From Lachnospiraceae bacterium (GTDB lineage: Bacteria; Bacillota; Clostridia; Lachnospirales; Lachnospiraceae), in NCBI GenBank assembly GCA_024691425.1, contig JAILNQ010000092.1, positions 1 through 64,000 on the forward strand: DNA of 64,000 nt, in the 5' to 3' direction. The first letter of the stretch is position 1, and every line of letters starts with the position of its first letter. Positions 7,461 through 16,102 of this stretch are shown here, piece by piece. The notes beneath the pieces are model-generated. The model ran no database searches, had not been told where the DNA came from, and worked only from the letters and a program-made list of their open reading frames with translations. Position numbers and translations under genes: made by a program.

Positions 7461-8066
7461 ATGTTTGAAAAAATAGACAAGATCAAGCCCGCATATGATG
7501 CGATATACAAGGTGCTGCTGGTCATCTGTAAAGTGTTTCTCATAGCAGATATAGCGATCACCACACTGTCCGTTATGGGACGGTACATAAGTTTTATTCC
7601 CGACCCGTCATGGTCGGAGGAAGTCGTTCTGACGCTCATGTCATATATGGCCGTCTTGTCTGCGGCTCTTGCCATAAGACGTGGCGCTCACATCAGAATG
7701 ACCGCTTTTGACCGGTATCTTCCGGAAAAATTCTTAAAAGTACTCGATATAATCGCTGATGTGTTCGTAATGGCATTTGCAGTCATTATGCTCGTTGTAG
7801 GCATCAAGTACGCATCAACGATCGGCAGCAAAGGTACATACGTATCGATGCCGTCCGTCTCGAGAATATGGATGTATCTTCCGGTTCCGGTAGCCGGAGC
7901 GGCAATGCTCGTATTCATACTTGAAACACTTTATTCAAATGTCAAATCACTCGTTCTCGGCACCGCGTATATGGCAGGTGCAGTCGAGAACGGCGACGAA
8001 GTTGCGGATGCGCTTAAAAAGGCTGAAGAAGAGGAAGCTTTATCAGGAAAGGAGGACGAACAATAA
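7461..8066 (+). CDS. dctQ: TRAP transporter small permease DctQ
   Basis: The 201-residue protein has four predicted membrane helices, the usual size and layout for DctQ. It carries the characteristic WSEEVVLTLMSYMAVLSAALAIRRGAHI... signature (residues about 52-75). The C-terminus is a charged tail rich in Glu and Lys. SD AAGGTAGGAG precedes the ATG. Its stop overlaps the dctM start (TAATG), so the two membrane subunits are translationally coupled. It forms the secondary transport complex with DctM, driven by an ion gradient. Confidence 0.93.
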   Translation: MFEKIDKIKPAYDAIYKVLLVICKVFLIADIAITTLSVMGRYISFIPDPSWSEEVVLTLMSYMAVLSAALAIRRGAHIRMTAFDRYLPEKFLKVLDIIADVFVMAFAVIMLVVGIKYASTIGSKGTYVSMPSVSRIWMYLPVPVAGAAMLVFILETLYSNVKSLVLGTAYMAGAVENGDEVADALKKAEEEEALSGKEDEQ

Positions 8067-9361
8067 TGGATACTCAGACATTTGCGATACTAGTGCTGCT
8101 CGGTAGTTTCTTTTTAATGGTTCTGCTCCGGTTCCCGATAGCGTATGCCGTAGGTATATCATCGGTTCTGTGCCTGATGGTACAGGGTCTTCCGGTTTCA
8201 ACAATGTGCCAGTATCTCGTAAAAGGTATCAGCTCGTTTTCGCTGATGGCAGTCCCGTTCTTTATAACAATGGGAGTGCTGATGGGAACCGGAGGTATTT
8301 CGGAAAGACTGATCGCTCTTGCCGACGCCTTTGTCGGATGGATGACAGGCGGAATGGCAATGGTTAATATAGTTGCATCATATTTCTTCGGAGGCATCTC
8401 CGGATCAGCTGCTGCCGACACGGCATCAATAGGTTCGATAATGATCCCGATGATGGTCGACCAAGGATATGATGATGATTTTTCAACAGCGGTTACGATC
8501 ACATCTTCATGTGAGGGACTTCTGGTACCGCCCAGTCACAACATGGTCATCTACGCGATGAGTGCGGGCGGAGTTTCGGTAGGTGCACTTTTCCTGGCGG
8601 GTTACATCCCGGGAGCACTCCTTGCGGCATCCCTCATGGTTGGGTCGTATATCATCTCGAAGAAGCGTAAATACCCCAAGGGAGAAAAGTTTTCGATAGC
8701 ACGCCTCGGCAAGCAGTTTGTCTCGTCATTCTGGGCACTTGCAGCTGTACTTATCGTAGTTGTCGGTGTTGTATGCGGAATGTTTACCGCAACCGAGTCG
8801 GCAGCTATCGCGGTAGTATACAGTCTTATCGTTTCGGTGTTCATATACAAGGGCCTTAACTGGAAGGGAGTATGGCATGCACTGGACAAGTGTATCGACA
8901 CTTTATCGATCGTGCTGATCCTGATCTCGACATCGGCGATCTTCGGCTTCTGCCTGACAAGACTTCACGTTCCGGACATGGCCAGCCGTGCCATCCTCGG
9001 ACTGTCAAGCAATCCGTATGTCATAGCACTGCTCATCGACCTGATACTGTTGATACTCGGGTGTATAATGGATATGGCTCCCATCATCCTTATAGCAACT
9101 CCGATACTGCTTCCGATAGCAACATCGATCGGTATCACACCGGTACAGTTCGGTATCATCATGGTTCTTAACTGTGGTATCGGCCTTCTGACACCTCCGG
9201 TAGGAGCCGTGCTCTTTATCGGATCCGCGGTAGGACACTGCAAGATGGAGAAGGTCGTCAAGGCGACATTGCCGTTCTACATCTGCATGATCGTTACGCT
9301 GCTTCTGGTAACGTTTGTTCCAGGCATCGCAATGTTCCTGCCCGAACTTCTGGGTAACTGA
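8066..9361 (+). CDS. dctM: TRAP transporter large permease DctM
   Basis: A 431-residue polytopic membrane protein with the length and hydrophobic profile (about 12 helices) of DctM. Family features include GGISGSAAADTASIGSIMIP and the C-terminal LNCGIGLLTPPVGAVLF. It forms the ion-coupled translocation channel and takes substrate from DctP. It overlaps dctQ by one base at its start, and at its end shares one base with the next ORF (TGATG), so the whole block is one tightly coupled operon. Confidence 0.95.
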   Translation: MDTQTFAILVLLGSFFLMVLLRFPIAYAVGISSVLCLMVQGLPVSTMCQYLVKGISSFSLMAVPFFITMGVLMGTGGISERLIALADAFVGWMTGGMAMVNIVASYFFGGISGSAAADTASIGSIMIPMMVDQGYDDDFSTAVTITSSCEGLLVPPSHNMVIYAMSAGGVSVGALFLAGYIPGALLAASLMVGSYIISKKRKYPKGEKFSIARLGKQFVSSFWALAAVLIVVVGVVCGMFTATESAAIAVVYSLIVSVFIYKGLNWKGVWHALDKCIDTLSIVLILISTSAIFGFCLTRLHVPDMASRAILGLSSNPYVIALLIDLILLILGCIMDMAPIILIATPILLPIATSIGITPVQFGIIMVLNCGIGLLTPPVGAVLFIGSAVGHCKMEKVVKATLPFYICMIVTLLLVTFVPGIAMFLPELLGN

Positions 9362-9858
9362 TGAATAAACACTTTGAGTACACTTACACAACCGGAACAT
9401 TTGAGCTTTGGCAGGCATCGATGTACTACGCATACTCCTCATTTATGGGAGTCGTTAACATAGTGTTTATCGTATCATCGGTCGCACTTATCATCAGCCG
9501 CTGGAGAAGTGCATCGGATCTGTTCCGTGCCATCATGGCCGTACTGCTCCTGCTGTTTACGGTGATACAGCCCGCGTCGATCTACCTTCGCTGCCGCGCT
9601 GCACTTGGCGGCAAAAAGCAGACGATAAACCTTATTGTCGAAGAAACAGGTATTGATGTTATGGCTGACGGAAAGAGCGGAAACATTTCCTGGGATAAGG
9701 TAAGAGGAGTGGTAAAAAAACCTACGCTTGTTATCATATACTCCGGGGACGGAGCCGGTTACATTTTAAGAAACAGTGTTCTGGGCGGGACCAAAAACGA
9801 ACTGTATGATTTTGTACAGAAGAAGATAAAGGAAAACAGTCATGTACGTACTGAATAA
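9361..9858 (+). CDS. YcxB-like membrane protein
   Basis: The 165-residue protein has two adjacent membrane helices (about 30-50 and 58-80) and then a C-terminal beta-rich domain. The strings VDVMADGKSGNISWDKV-type and YILRNSVLGG resemble the YcxB-like C-terminal family (PF14317), whose function is unknown. It starts in the dctM stop and its end overlaps the kdgF start by 17 bases. It is therefore part of the uronate operon, although no role in uronate use is known. Confidence 0.7.
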   Translation: MNKHFEYTYTTGTFELWQASMYYAYSSFMGVVNIVFIVSSVALIISRWRSASDLFRAIMAVLLLLFTVIQPASIYLRCRAALGGKKQTINLIVEETGIDVMADGKSGNISWDKVRGVVKKPTLVIIYSGDGAGYILRNSVLGGTKNELYDFVQKKIKENSHVRTE

Positions 9859-10165
9859 AGACAGAGAATACAAAAGTGCGGGAGAAGGAGCGGTAAGAAA
9901 GGTGCTCGCATACAGCAAAAACATCATGAATGTTGAGCTGCAGTTTGATGCGGGCGCGGTCGGCGCCATGCACTGCCATCCGCACGAGCAGATCGGGTAT
10001 GTCATAGAAGGAACACTGATCTACAAAGAAGAGGGACAGGAAGATGTCACGCTGACGGCGGGAGATTCCTATATCGTACCTCCGAATGTAAAGCACGGGA
10101 TAAAGTGCGTCACAGATGTCAGACTTCTCGATATATTTACACCGATGAGGGAGGAATTCATTTGA
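9842..10165 (+). CDS. kdgF: KdgF-type cupin, unsaturated uronate linearising enzyme
   Basis: A single-domain cupin of 107 residues. The metal motif is HCHPHEQ with a following GYVIEG (residues about 41-55), then the second cupin motif GDSYIVPPNVKHG. The C-terminal DIFTPMREEFI is the signature ending of KdgF proteins. KdgF converts 4,5-unsaturated uronates from pectin or alginate lyase products to the linear ketouronate (DKI), the substrate of KduI encoded further along this cluster. It overlaps the preceding ORF by 17 bases and abuts the GntR gene (TGA then ATG). Confidence 0.85.
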   Translation: MYVLNKDREYKSAGEGAVRKVLAYSKNIMNVELQFDAGAVGAMHCHPHEQIGYVIEGTLIYKEEGQEDVTLTAGDSYIVPPNVKHGIKCVTDVRLLDIFTPMREEFI

Positions 10166-10837
10166 ATGGCTAATTCTCTTAATGACCAGACTTATAACAG
10201 ACTAAGGAGAGATATAATGACTCTCGCACTCATGCCCGGTGAGCCTGTATCTGCGGCTAAGATAGCAGAACGGTACAATGTCTCAAGGACACCGGCAAGA
10301 GAAGCGATAGTAAGACTTGAAGCGGATGCACTTGTGGACATTTATCCGCAGATAGGAACAGAGATATCCAAGATAGATGTCAACCGGGCCAAGCAGGAAT
10401 GGTTCGTCAGAAGGACCCTCGAGATGGGAGTCATAGACGGAATGTTTGAAAACGTATCCGATGCGGACATCCCGAAGATGCGCGAATACTGCCACAAGAT
10501 GGAACTCGTTTCCGACAGGCTCAACGATCCGGATATGACTTTTGAGTATCTTCGGTGTGACAACGAGTTTCATGCGATCGCATATTATATGGCGGGCCAG
10601 GAACTTGCAGCCAGGATTGTGTCAACATCGATGACGCATTACAACCGTGTGAGGCTTCTCGTCGACATGGAAAACGCCAACAAGGACAGAACGCTTGCCA
10701 CACATGTGCAGCTTATCAGATGCATCGAGTCCAAGGATAAAGAGGCATACAGAAAGCTTTTGTGGCAGCATATGGGATATTTTGAAAAAGACATCGAGGT
10801 TCTTCGTGAGAAGAGACCCGAACTGTTTAACGAATAG
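10166..10837 (+). CDS. GntR-family regulator (FadR/FCD type), probable uronate regulator
   Basis: The 223-residue protein has an N-terminal winged HTH (residues 8-75; KIAERYNVSRTPAREAIVRLE is split by the recognition helix) and a helical FCD ligand-binding domain with the metal-ligand pattern D..H near FEYLRCDNEFHAIAY. Regulators of this class (UxuR/ExuR-like) respond to uronates or their keto intermediates and usually repress. It lies inside the operon, directly after kdgF and 11 bases before kdgK, so autoregulation is likely. The palindrome at 6155-6172 is its best candidate operator in this window. Confidence 0.85.
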   Translation: MANSLNDQTYNRLRRDIMTLALMPGEPVSAAKIAERYNVSRTPAREAIVRLEADALVDIYPQIGTEISKIDVNRAKQEWFVRRTLEMGVIDGMFENVSDADIPKMREYCHKMELVSDRLNDPDMTFEYLRCDNEFHAIAYYMAGQELAARIVSTSMTHYNRVRLLVDMENANKDRTLATHVQLIRCIESKDKEAYRKLLWQHMGYFEKDIEVLREKRPELFNE

Positions 10838-10848
10838 AGGAGGACAAT

Positions 10849-11871
10849 ATGGGCAGAATAGTTACATTTGGAGAGATAATGCTCCGGCTGGCACCTAACG
10901 GACATTACAGGTTTTTCCAGGATGACCAGCTCCAGGCGACTTTCGGCGGCGGTGAGGCAAATGTTTCCGTATCGCTCGCAAATTACGGCCTTGATACCGC
11001 ATTTGTAACAAAGCTTCCCGAACATGCGATCGGACAGGCCGCAGTAAACAGCCTGCGCTATTTCGGAGTGGATACGGACTACATCACAAGAGGCGGCAGC
11101 AGGATCGGAATATATTTTCTGGAAAAAGGAGCATCCCAGAGAGGAAGCCTTTGCATATACGACAGAAAGAACTCGGCGATCGCTGAGGCCACACAGGATG
11201 ATTTTGACTGGGATAAGATATTTGAAGGTGCCGACTGGTTCCACTTTACGGGAATAACCCCGGCACTCGGACCGAATGTGGCCGGGATATGTATGGATGC
11301 CTGCAAGGCTGCCAAGGCGCACGGTGTGAAGATCAGCTGCGATCTTAACTACCGCGGGAAGCTCTGGACAAGGGACCAGGCAAGGCATGCAATGACGAAG
11401 CTGTGCGAGTACGTTGATGTATGTATCTCAAACGAAGAGGATGCCAAGGATGTATTCGGAATAGAAGCCGAGGGAAGCGATATCACCGGCGGAAAGCTTA
11501 ACACCGAAGGATACAAGTCGGTCGCAAAACAGCTTACGGACAGGTTCAACTTCGAGAAGGTGGCCATAACGCTGCGTACATCGATATCCGCCAGCGAAAA
11601 CGACTGGCAGGGAATGCTGTATGACGGCAGCGATTGCTGCTTCTCCAAACAATATCATCTGCATATCGTGGACAGGGTAGGCGGAGGAGACAGTTTCGGT
11701 GCCGGCCTCATCTATTCACTGATAAGCGGATATTCCACTGCCGAGGCCATAGAGTTCGCGGTTGCGGCATCCGCACTCAAGCATTCGGTCGAAGGTGATT
11801 TTAACAGGGTAAGTGTTGACGAAGTAAAGAAGCTTGCCGGAGGAGACGGATCCGGAAGAGTACAAAGATAG
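10849..11871 (+). CDS. kdgK: 2-keto-3-deoxygluconate kinase
   Basis: A 340-residue PfkB-family sugar kinase. It begins with VTFGEIMLRLAP, has the FGGGEANVSVSLANYG substrate region, and carries the C-terminal catalytic signature GGGDSFGAG with the base Asp281. It phosphorylates 2-keto-3-deoxygluconate to KDPG using ATP in the cytoplasm. The product is cleaved by the aldolase encoded two genes later. SD GAGGAGG precedes the ATG. The gene is 11 bases after the regulator and 8 before uxaC. Confidence 0.9.
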   Translation: MGRIVTFGEIMLRLAPNGHYRFFQDDQLQATFGGGEANVSVSLANYGLDTAFVTKLPEHAIGQAAVNSLRYFGVDTDYITRGGSRIGIYFLEKGASQRGSLCIYDRKNSAIAEATQDDFDWDKIFEGADWFHFTGITPALGPNVAGICMDACKAAKAHGVKISCDLNYRGKLWTRDQARHAMTKLCEYVDVCISNEEDAKDVFGIEAEGSDITGGKLNTEGYKSVAKQLTDRFNFEKVAITLRTSISASENDWQGMLYDGSDCCFSKQYHLHIVDRVGGGDSFGAGLIYSLISGYSTAEAIEFAVAASALKHSVEGDFNRVSVDEVKKLAGGDGSGRVQR

Positions 11872-11879
11872 GAGATATT

Positions 11880-13313
11880 ATGAAGCAGTTTATGGATAAA
11901 GATTTTATTCTGGAAAGTGACATGGCAAAGCATCTGTTTCATGACTATGCCGAGTCTCTTCCCATAATAGATTACCACTGTCATCTGTCGGCCCGTGAGA
12001 TATATGAGGATGTCCGCTTCGACAGTCTCGGTGACGTGTGGTTTGGCGGAATGCAAAAAGACGGGAGCTGTTACGGCGATCATTATAAGTGGCGCCTGAT
12101 GCGCTCGAACGGAATGGATGAGAGTCTCGTTACCGGCAGGGAAGATGAAAAGGCCAGGTTTTGCGGATTTGCAAAGACATTAAGTCTTGCGATAGGAAAT
12201 CCCATGTACCACTGGTGCAATCTTGAGCTTCAGAGGTATTTCGGCATTAACGAGCCGCTGTCCCCTGATACCGCCGGCAGGATATGGGACAAATGCAATG
12301 ATGTCCTTAAGAACGATCCCGATATGAGCGCAAGGGGCCTTATCAGAAAGAGCAACGTTGCCTATGTCGGCACAACGGACGACCCGGTTGATACGCTCGA
12401 ATGGCATGAAAAGATAGCAGCCGATCCCGATGTGAAGTTTCTTGTCAGGCCGTCGTTTCGTCCGGACAAAGCGATCAACATCACGAAGGAAGGCTTTGCG
12501 GAATACATCGGAAAGCTTGCGGCATCTGTTGGAAAGAAAAGCCTTGATAACACACAGGATGTCATAGATGCGCTTGTAAACAGAGTGGAGTTTTTTGCAA
12601 AGCACGGCTGTGTTGCGACCGATCACGGTCTTGATTACATCCCGTTCAGAAAGGTTTCACGAAAGGTCTGTGATGACGCGTTTGCAAAAGCAATGAAGGG
12701 TGAGAGCATTACTCTCGAAGAGGCCGAAGGATATCAGACCGAAGTGCTCATCGTTCTCGGGAGGGCCTATCACAAGCATAATATGGCTATGGAACTTCAC
12801 TACTCTTGTCTTCGCAACATGAATAAGAGAATGTACGAAAAGCTCGGACCCGATACAGGATATGACATGATCGCCCAGAACACATGCGGCGGAAATATAG
12901 CCGGACTGCTCTCGGAACTTGACAGCACCGATGAGCTTCCCAAGACGATAATCTTTTCACTCAACCCCGCGGACAATGAGCAGATAGGAACGATACTCGG
13001 ATGTTTCCAGTCGAGCGAGGTTCCGGGCAAGATCCAGCAGGGTCCCGCGTGGTGGTTCAATGATTCAAAGAGCGGGATGGAACAGCAGATGAAGTCGCTT
13101 GCAAACCTCGGACTTCTCGGAAACTTTATCGGTATGCTGACGGATTCAAGGTCATTCCTGTCATATACGAGACACGAATACTTCAGAAGGATCATGTGCA
13201 ACCTGATCGGTGGATGGGTCGAAAACGGTGAGTATCCCGCGGATGAGGAGGCATTAAAGAATATAGTGACGGGTATCTCATATTACAATGCAAAGAGATA
13301 CTTCGGGTTATAG
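11880..13313 (+). CDS. uxaC: Uronate isomerase
   Basis: A 477-residue member of the amidohydrolase-fold uronate isomerases. It has the N-terminal metal motif HCH (residues 33-35) in IIDYHCHLSAREIYED, the downstream AMELHYS metal motif and the conserved GPAWWFNDSKSGM near the C-terminus. It interconverts glucuronate with fructuronate and galacturonate with tagaturonate, the entry step for both arms of this pathway. SD AGGAGATATT. It lies between kdgK and the KDPG aldolase with short gaps. Confidence 0.95.
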   Translation: MKQFMDKDFILESDMAKHLFHDYAESLPIIDYHCHLSAREIYEDVRFDSLGDVWFGGMQKDGSCYGDHYKWRLMRSNGMDESLVTGREDEKARFCGFAKTLSLAIGNPMYHWCNLELQRYFGINEPLSPDTAGRIWDKCNDVLKNDPDMSARGLIRKSNVAYVGTTDDPVDTLEWHEKIAADPDVKFLVRPSFRPDKAINITKEGFAEYIGKLAASVGKKSLDNTQDVIDALVNRVEFFAKHGCVATDHGLDYIPFRKVSRKVCDDAFAKAMKGESITLEEAEGYQTEVLIVLGRAYHKHNMAMELHYSCLRNMNKRMYEKLGPDTGYDMIAQNTCGGNIAGLLSELDSTDELPKTIIFSLNPADNEQIGTILGCFQSSEVPGKIQQGPAWWFNDSKSGMEQQMKSLANLGLLGNFIGMLTDSRSFLSYTRHEYFRRIMCNLIGGWVENGEYPADEEALKNIVTGISYYNAKRYFGL

Positions 13314-13332
13314 ACTGATCGGAGGATATGAA

Positions 13333-14292
13333 GTGAACGAGATATTAAAGACCATACATGACATAGGCATTGTACCCGTAATAGCGATCGATGATGCAAA
13401 AAAAGCGGTGCCGCTTGCCAGGGCATTGACGGAAGGCGGCCTTCCCGCCGCGGAGGTCACGTTTCGTACAGAGGCCGCCGAAGAGGCAATAAAGCTTATA
13501 TCAAAAGAAGTTCCCGAAATGCTCGTCGGAGCCGGTACGGTACTTACGCGCGACCAGGCCGACAGGGCGGTGGCATCAGGCGCACGCTTTATCGTAAGCC
13601 CGGGATTTAATCCGGATATAACAAAGTACGTTTTGGACAAAGGTGTCTGCATGATGCCCGGTACCGCAACGGCAGGTGAGATGGAGCAGGCGATGGCGAT
13701 GGGACTTGACGCGGTCAAGTTTTTCCCCGCGGAGCAAAACGGGGGTATCGCAAAGCTCAAGGCTCTTGCCGGCCCGTACAGAACGCTTAAATGGATGCCT
13801 ACCGGAGGGATCAATACCGCAAACCTTGCCGACTACATGTCGTTTCCACAGGTGCTTGCTTGCGGCGGAACATGGATGGTCAAAAAGGATCTCGTGGAAG
13901 GCGAAAAGTGGGATGAGATAACATCTATATGTAAGAGCGCTGTTAAGAACATGCTCGGATTTAAGATAAAGCATGTCGGAATAAACTGTGAAAACGAAGA
14001 TGAGGCGGCAAAGACGGCAAAGACTCTCTGCGCACTGTTCGGACTTTCTTACAAAGACGGCAACAGTTCGATATTTGCCGGGGATGATTTTGAACTGATG
14101 AAATCAAAGGGCCTCGGAAGATGCGGTCATATAGCGATCGCGGCAAATGATGTCGACAGGGCGGTCTATCATCTTAAGAGGGCCGGGGCATCATTTGATG
14201 AGAGCACAAGAAAATCGGATGACAAAGGCACGAAAGTCATCTACCTTGACGGCGATTTTTCAGGCTTTGCCATCCACCTTGCGAGAAAATAG
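13333..14292 (+). CDS. eda: KDPG aldolase with a C-terminal VOC (glyoxalase-like) domain
   Basis: The GTG at 13333 is chosen because GGAGG lies 7 bases upstream; a nearer ATG is followed at once by a stop. Of 319 residues, 1-210 form a class I KDPG/KHG aldolase with the expected Glu41 and Arg45 (AEVTFRT) and Schiff-base Lys129 (AVKFFPAE). It splits KDPG into pyruvate and glyceraldehyde-3-phosphate. Residues about 213-319 are an extra domain with a VOC-like pattern (KHVGINCEN, GHIAIAANDVDRAVYHLKR). E. coli Eda is about 213 residues and lacks it. The function of the tail is unknown. The gene ends one base from the stop of convergent kduD, with no terminator between. Confidence 0.9.
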   Translation: MNEILKTIHDIGIVPVIAIDDAKKAVPLARALTEGGLPAAEVTFRTEAAEEAIKLISKEVPEMLVGAGTVLTRDQADRAVASGARFIVSPGFNPDITKYVLDKGVCMMPGTATAGEMEQAMAMGLDAVKFFPAEQNGGIAKLKALAGPYRTLKWMPTGGINTANLADYMSFPQVLACGGTWMVKKDLVEGEKWDEITSICKSAVKNMLGFKIKHVGINCENEDEAAKTAKTLCALFGLSYKDGNSSIFAGDDFELMKSKGLGRCGHIAIAANDVDRAVYHLKRAGASFDESTRKSDDKGTKVIYLDGDFSGFAIHLARK

Positions 14293-14293
14293 A

Positions 14294-15112
14294 TCAGTCT
14301 TCGATATTTGACGGGTCCTGACCGATATATGCGGATATCCCACCGTCTATGTAGATAATCTGGCCGTTGACAAAATCGGAAGAATTCGATGCCAGAAATA
14401 CTGCAAGTCCTTTCAGATCATCGGTGTGACCCCACCTGCGGGCGGGAGTCTTGGACCGTATGAAGCGGTCAAAAGGATTCATTGAACCATCGGCGCCCCT
14501 TTGCCTTAACGGAGCCGTCTGGGGTGTATCGATATATCCGGGACCGATCCCGTTGCACTGGATGTTATATCTTCCGTATTCGGAGCAGATGTTCCTGGTC
14601 AGCATCTTAAGACCGCCCTTGGCAGATGCATAAGCGCTCACGGTCTCGCGGCCGAACTCACTCATCATCGAGCAGGCATTTATAATCTTGCCGCCGCCGG
14701 CTTTTATCATCGCCGGGATAACGGCTTTGCTGCAAATGAACGGGCCCGTAAGATCAACGTTTATGACATCTTCCCATTCGGCAAGGGTCATTTCGGTCAT
14801 CGGGATACGTTTGATGATACCGGCATTGTTTATGAGGATATTTATGGTGCCGAATCTTTTTTCGACATCGGCGACAAATGAAGCGACTTCGTCTTCTTTC
14901 GTGACATCGCACACAGCGCCGTAAATGTCAAATCCGGCAGCCTTGTATTCGGATATCGCCTTTTGTACACGCTCTGCGTTGGAGCTGTTAAATACAACGG
15001 TCGCACCGGCTTCGGCAAGTGCCATGGCATATGCCATTCCGAGCCCGTATGATGCGCCTGTAACCCAGGCCACTTTACCGTTGAGACTGAAGCTGTCAAG
15101 TATTCCTGCCAT
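14294..15112 (-). CDS. kduD: 2-deoxy-D-gluconate 3-dehydrogenase-type SDR, KduD
   Basis: The start is the ATG at 15112 (SD GGAGG, 7-base spacer); an ATG two codons earlier sits too close to the SD. The 272-residue short-chain dehydrogenase has the nucleotide motif TGASYGLG, NNAG and the catalytic YxxxK at Tyr161/Lys165. KduD reduces 2,5-diketo-3-deoxygluconate (DKII) to 2-keto-3-deoxygluconate with NAD(P)H. Assignment over the related gluconate 5-dehydrogenases rests on divergent pairing with kduI. It is the only minus-strand gene of the uronate block. Confidence 0.82.
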   Translation of the reverse strand: MAGILDSFSLNGKVAWVTGASYGLGMAYAMALAEAGATVVFNSSNAERVQKAISEYKAAGFDIYGAVCDVTKEDEVASFVADVEKRFGTINILINNAGIIKRIPMTEMTLAEWEDVINVDLTGPFICSKAVIPAMIKAGGGKIINACSMMSEFGRETVSAYASAKGGLKMLTRNICSEYGRYNIQCNGIGPGYIDTPQTAPLRQRGADGSMNPFDRFIRSKTPARRWGHTDDLKGLAVFLASNSSDFVNGQIIYIDGGISAYIGQDPSNIED

Positions 15113-15213
15113 GATCATTCCTCCGTATAAGTGAGATTGTTAAAACCGTTCACAATGATTCTATATTTATTCTGATAAAAATGAAAGACAAATGTTGAAA
15201 GGATGGTAAACAA

Positions 15214-16077
15214 ATGGAAATAAGGACCGCATGTTCACCCGCTGATGCAAAATACTATGATACCGAAAGGCTTCGCAGCGAATTTCTTATCGACGATCTG
15301 TTTGAAGCAGATGCGATAAAGCTCGTATACAGCCATATTGACAGGATAATTATGGGATCTGCTGCTCCAGTATCCCGAAGACTTACACTTACGGCAGGCG
15401 ATGAGCTTCGCGCACGGTATTTTCTCGAGAGGCGTGAGATGGGCGTTATCAATATAGGGTCGGAAGGCATTATCACCGTGGACGGCAAAGAATATACCGT
15501 GGGATACAAGGAAGGCATGTATATCGGAATGGGCAGCAAGGACATTTCGTTCGCATCAAAGGATGAAAAATCACCCGCCCTGTTTTACATCAACTCCGCT
15601 CCGGCGCATATGACATATCCGACGGTTCTTATAAAGCGTGAGGGAACGCCTTCCGAAGATGTTGTCATCATCAGCGAAGAAAACAAAAAGGAGCTTGGGA
15701 CTCTTGAAGAGTCAAACCACAGGGTCATCAACAAATACATACTTCCCGGGCAGGTAAAAAGCTGCCAGCTCGAGATGGGGATGACGGAACTTAAGGACGG
15801 AAGCGTATGGAACACGATGCCCGCACATACTCATGACAGAAGGATGGAAGTGTATCTGTACTTTGATCTTCCCGATGACGCATATGTATGTCATTTCATG
15901 GGCGAGGCAAAGCAGACACGCCATCTGATCGTCAGGAACCGCCAGGCGGTCATAAGCCCGAGCTGGTCGATCCATGCCGGCGCCGGAACAAGGGCATATA
16001 CGTTCATATGGGGAATGGTCGGAGAAAATCAGGACTTCGACGATATGGACAACATCGATAACAGAGAACTTATGTAA
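15214..16077 (+). CDS. kduI: 5-keto-4-deoxyuronate isomerase
   Basis: A 287-residue bicupin of the KduI family. It opens with the family hallmark MEIRTACSPADAKYYDT, and zinc ligands are visible at His205, His207 and Glu212 (PAHTHDRRMEVY), with a fourth His near 254 (SIHAGAGT). It isomerises the linear ketouronate DKI made by KdgF to DKII, which KduD reduces. SD AAAGGATGG. It diverges from kduD across 100 bases, in which no convincing operator was seen. Confidence 0.95.
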   Translation: MEIRTACSPADAKYYDTERLRSEFLIDDLFEADAIKLVYSHIDRIIMGSAAPVSRRLTLTAGDELRARYFLERREMGVINIGSEGIITVDGKEYTVGYKEGMYIGMGSKDISFASKDEKSPALFYINSAPAHMTYPTVLIKREGTPSEDVVIISEENKKELGTLEESNHRVINKYILPGQVKSCQLEMGMTELKDGSVWNTMPAHTHDRRMEVYLYFDLPDDAYVCHFMGEAKQTRHLIVRNRQAVISPSWSIHAGAGTRAYTFIWGMVGENQDFDDMDNIDNRELM

Positions 16078-16102
16078 TGACTTTTAACTTGCACTTATCA
16101 CC

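Noticed and set aside
10639-11388. Antisense ORF of about 249 codons over the GntR and kdgK genes
   Set aside because: It lies opposite two well-supported enzymes, has no SD and shows no protein motif; it is a codon-usage shadow.
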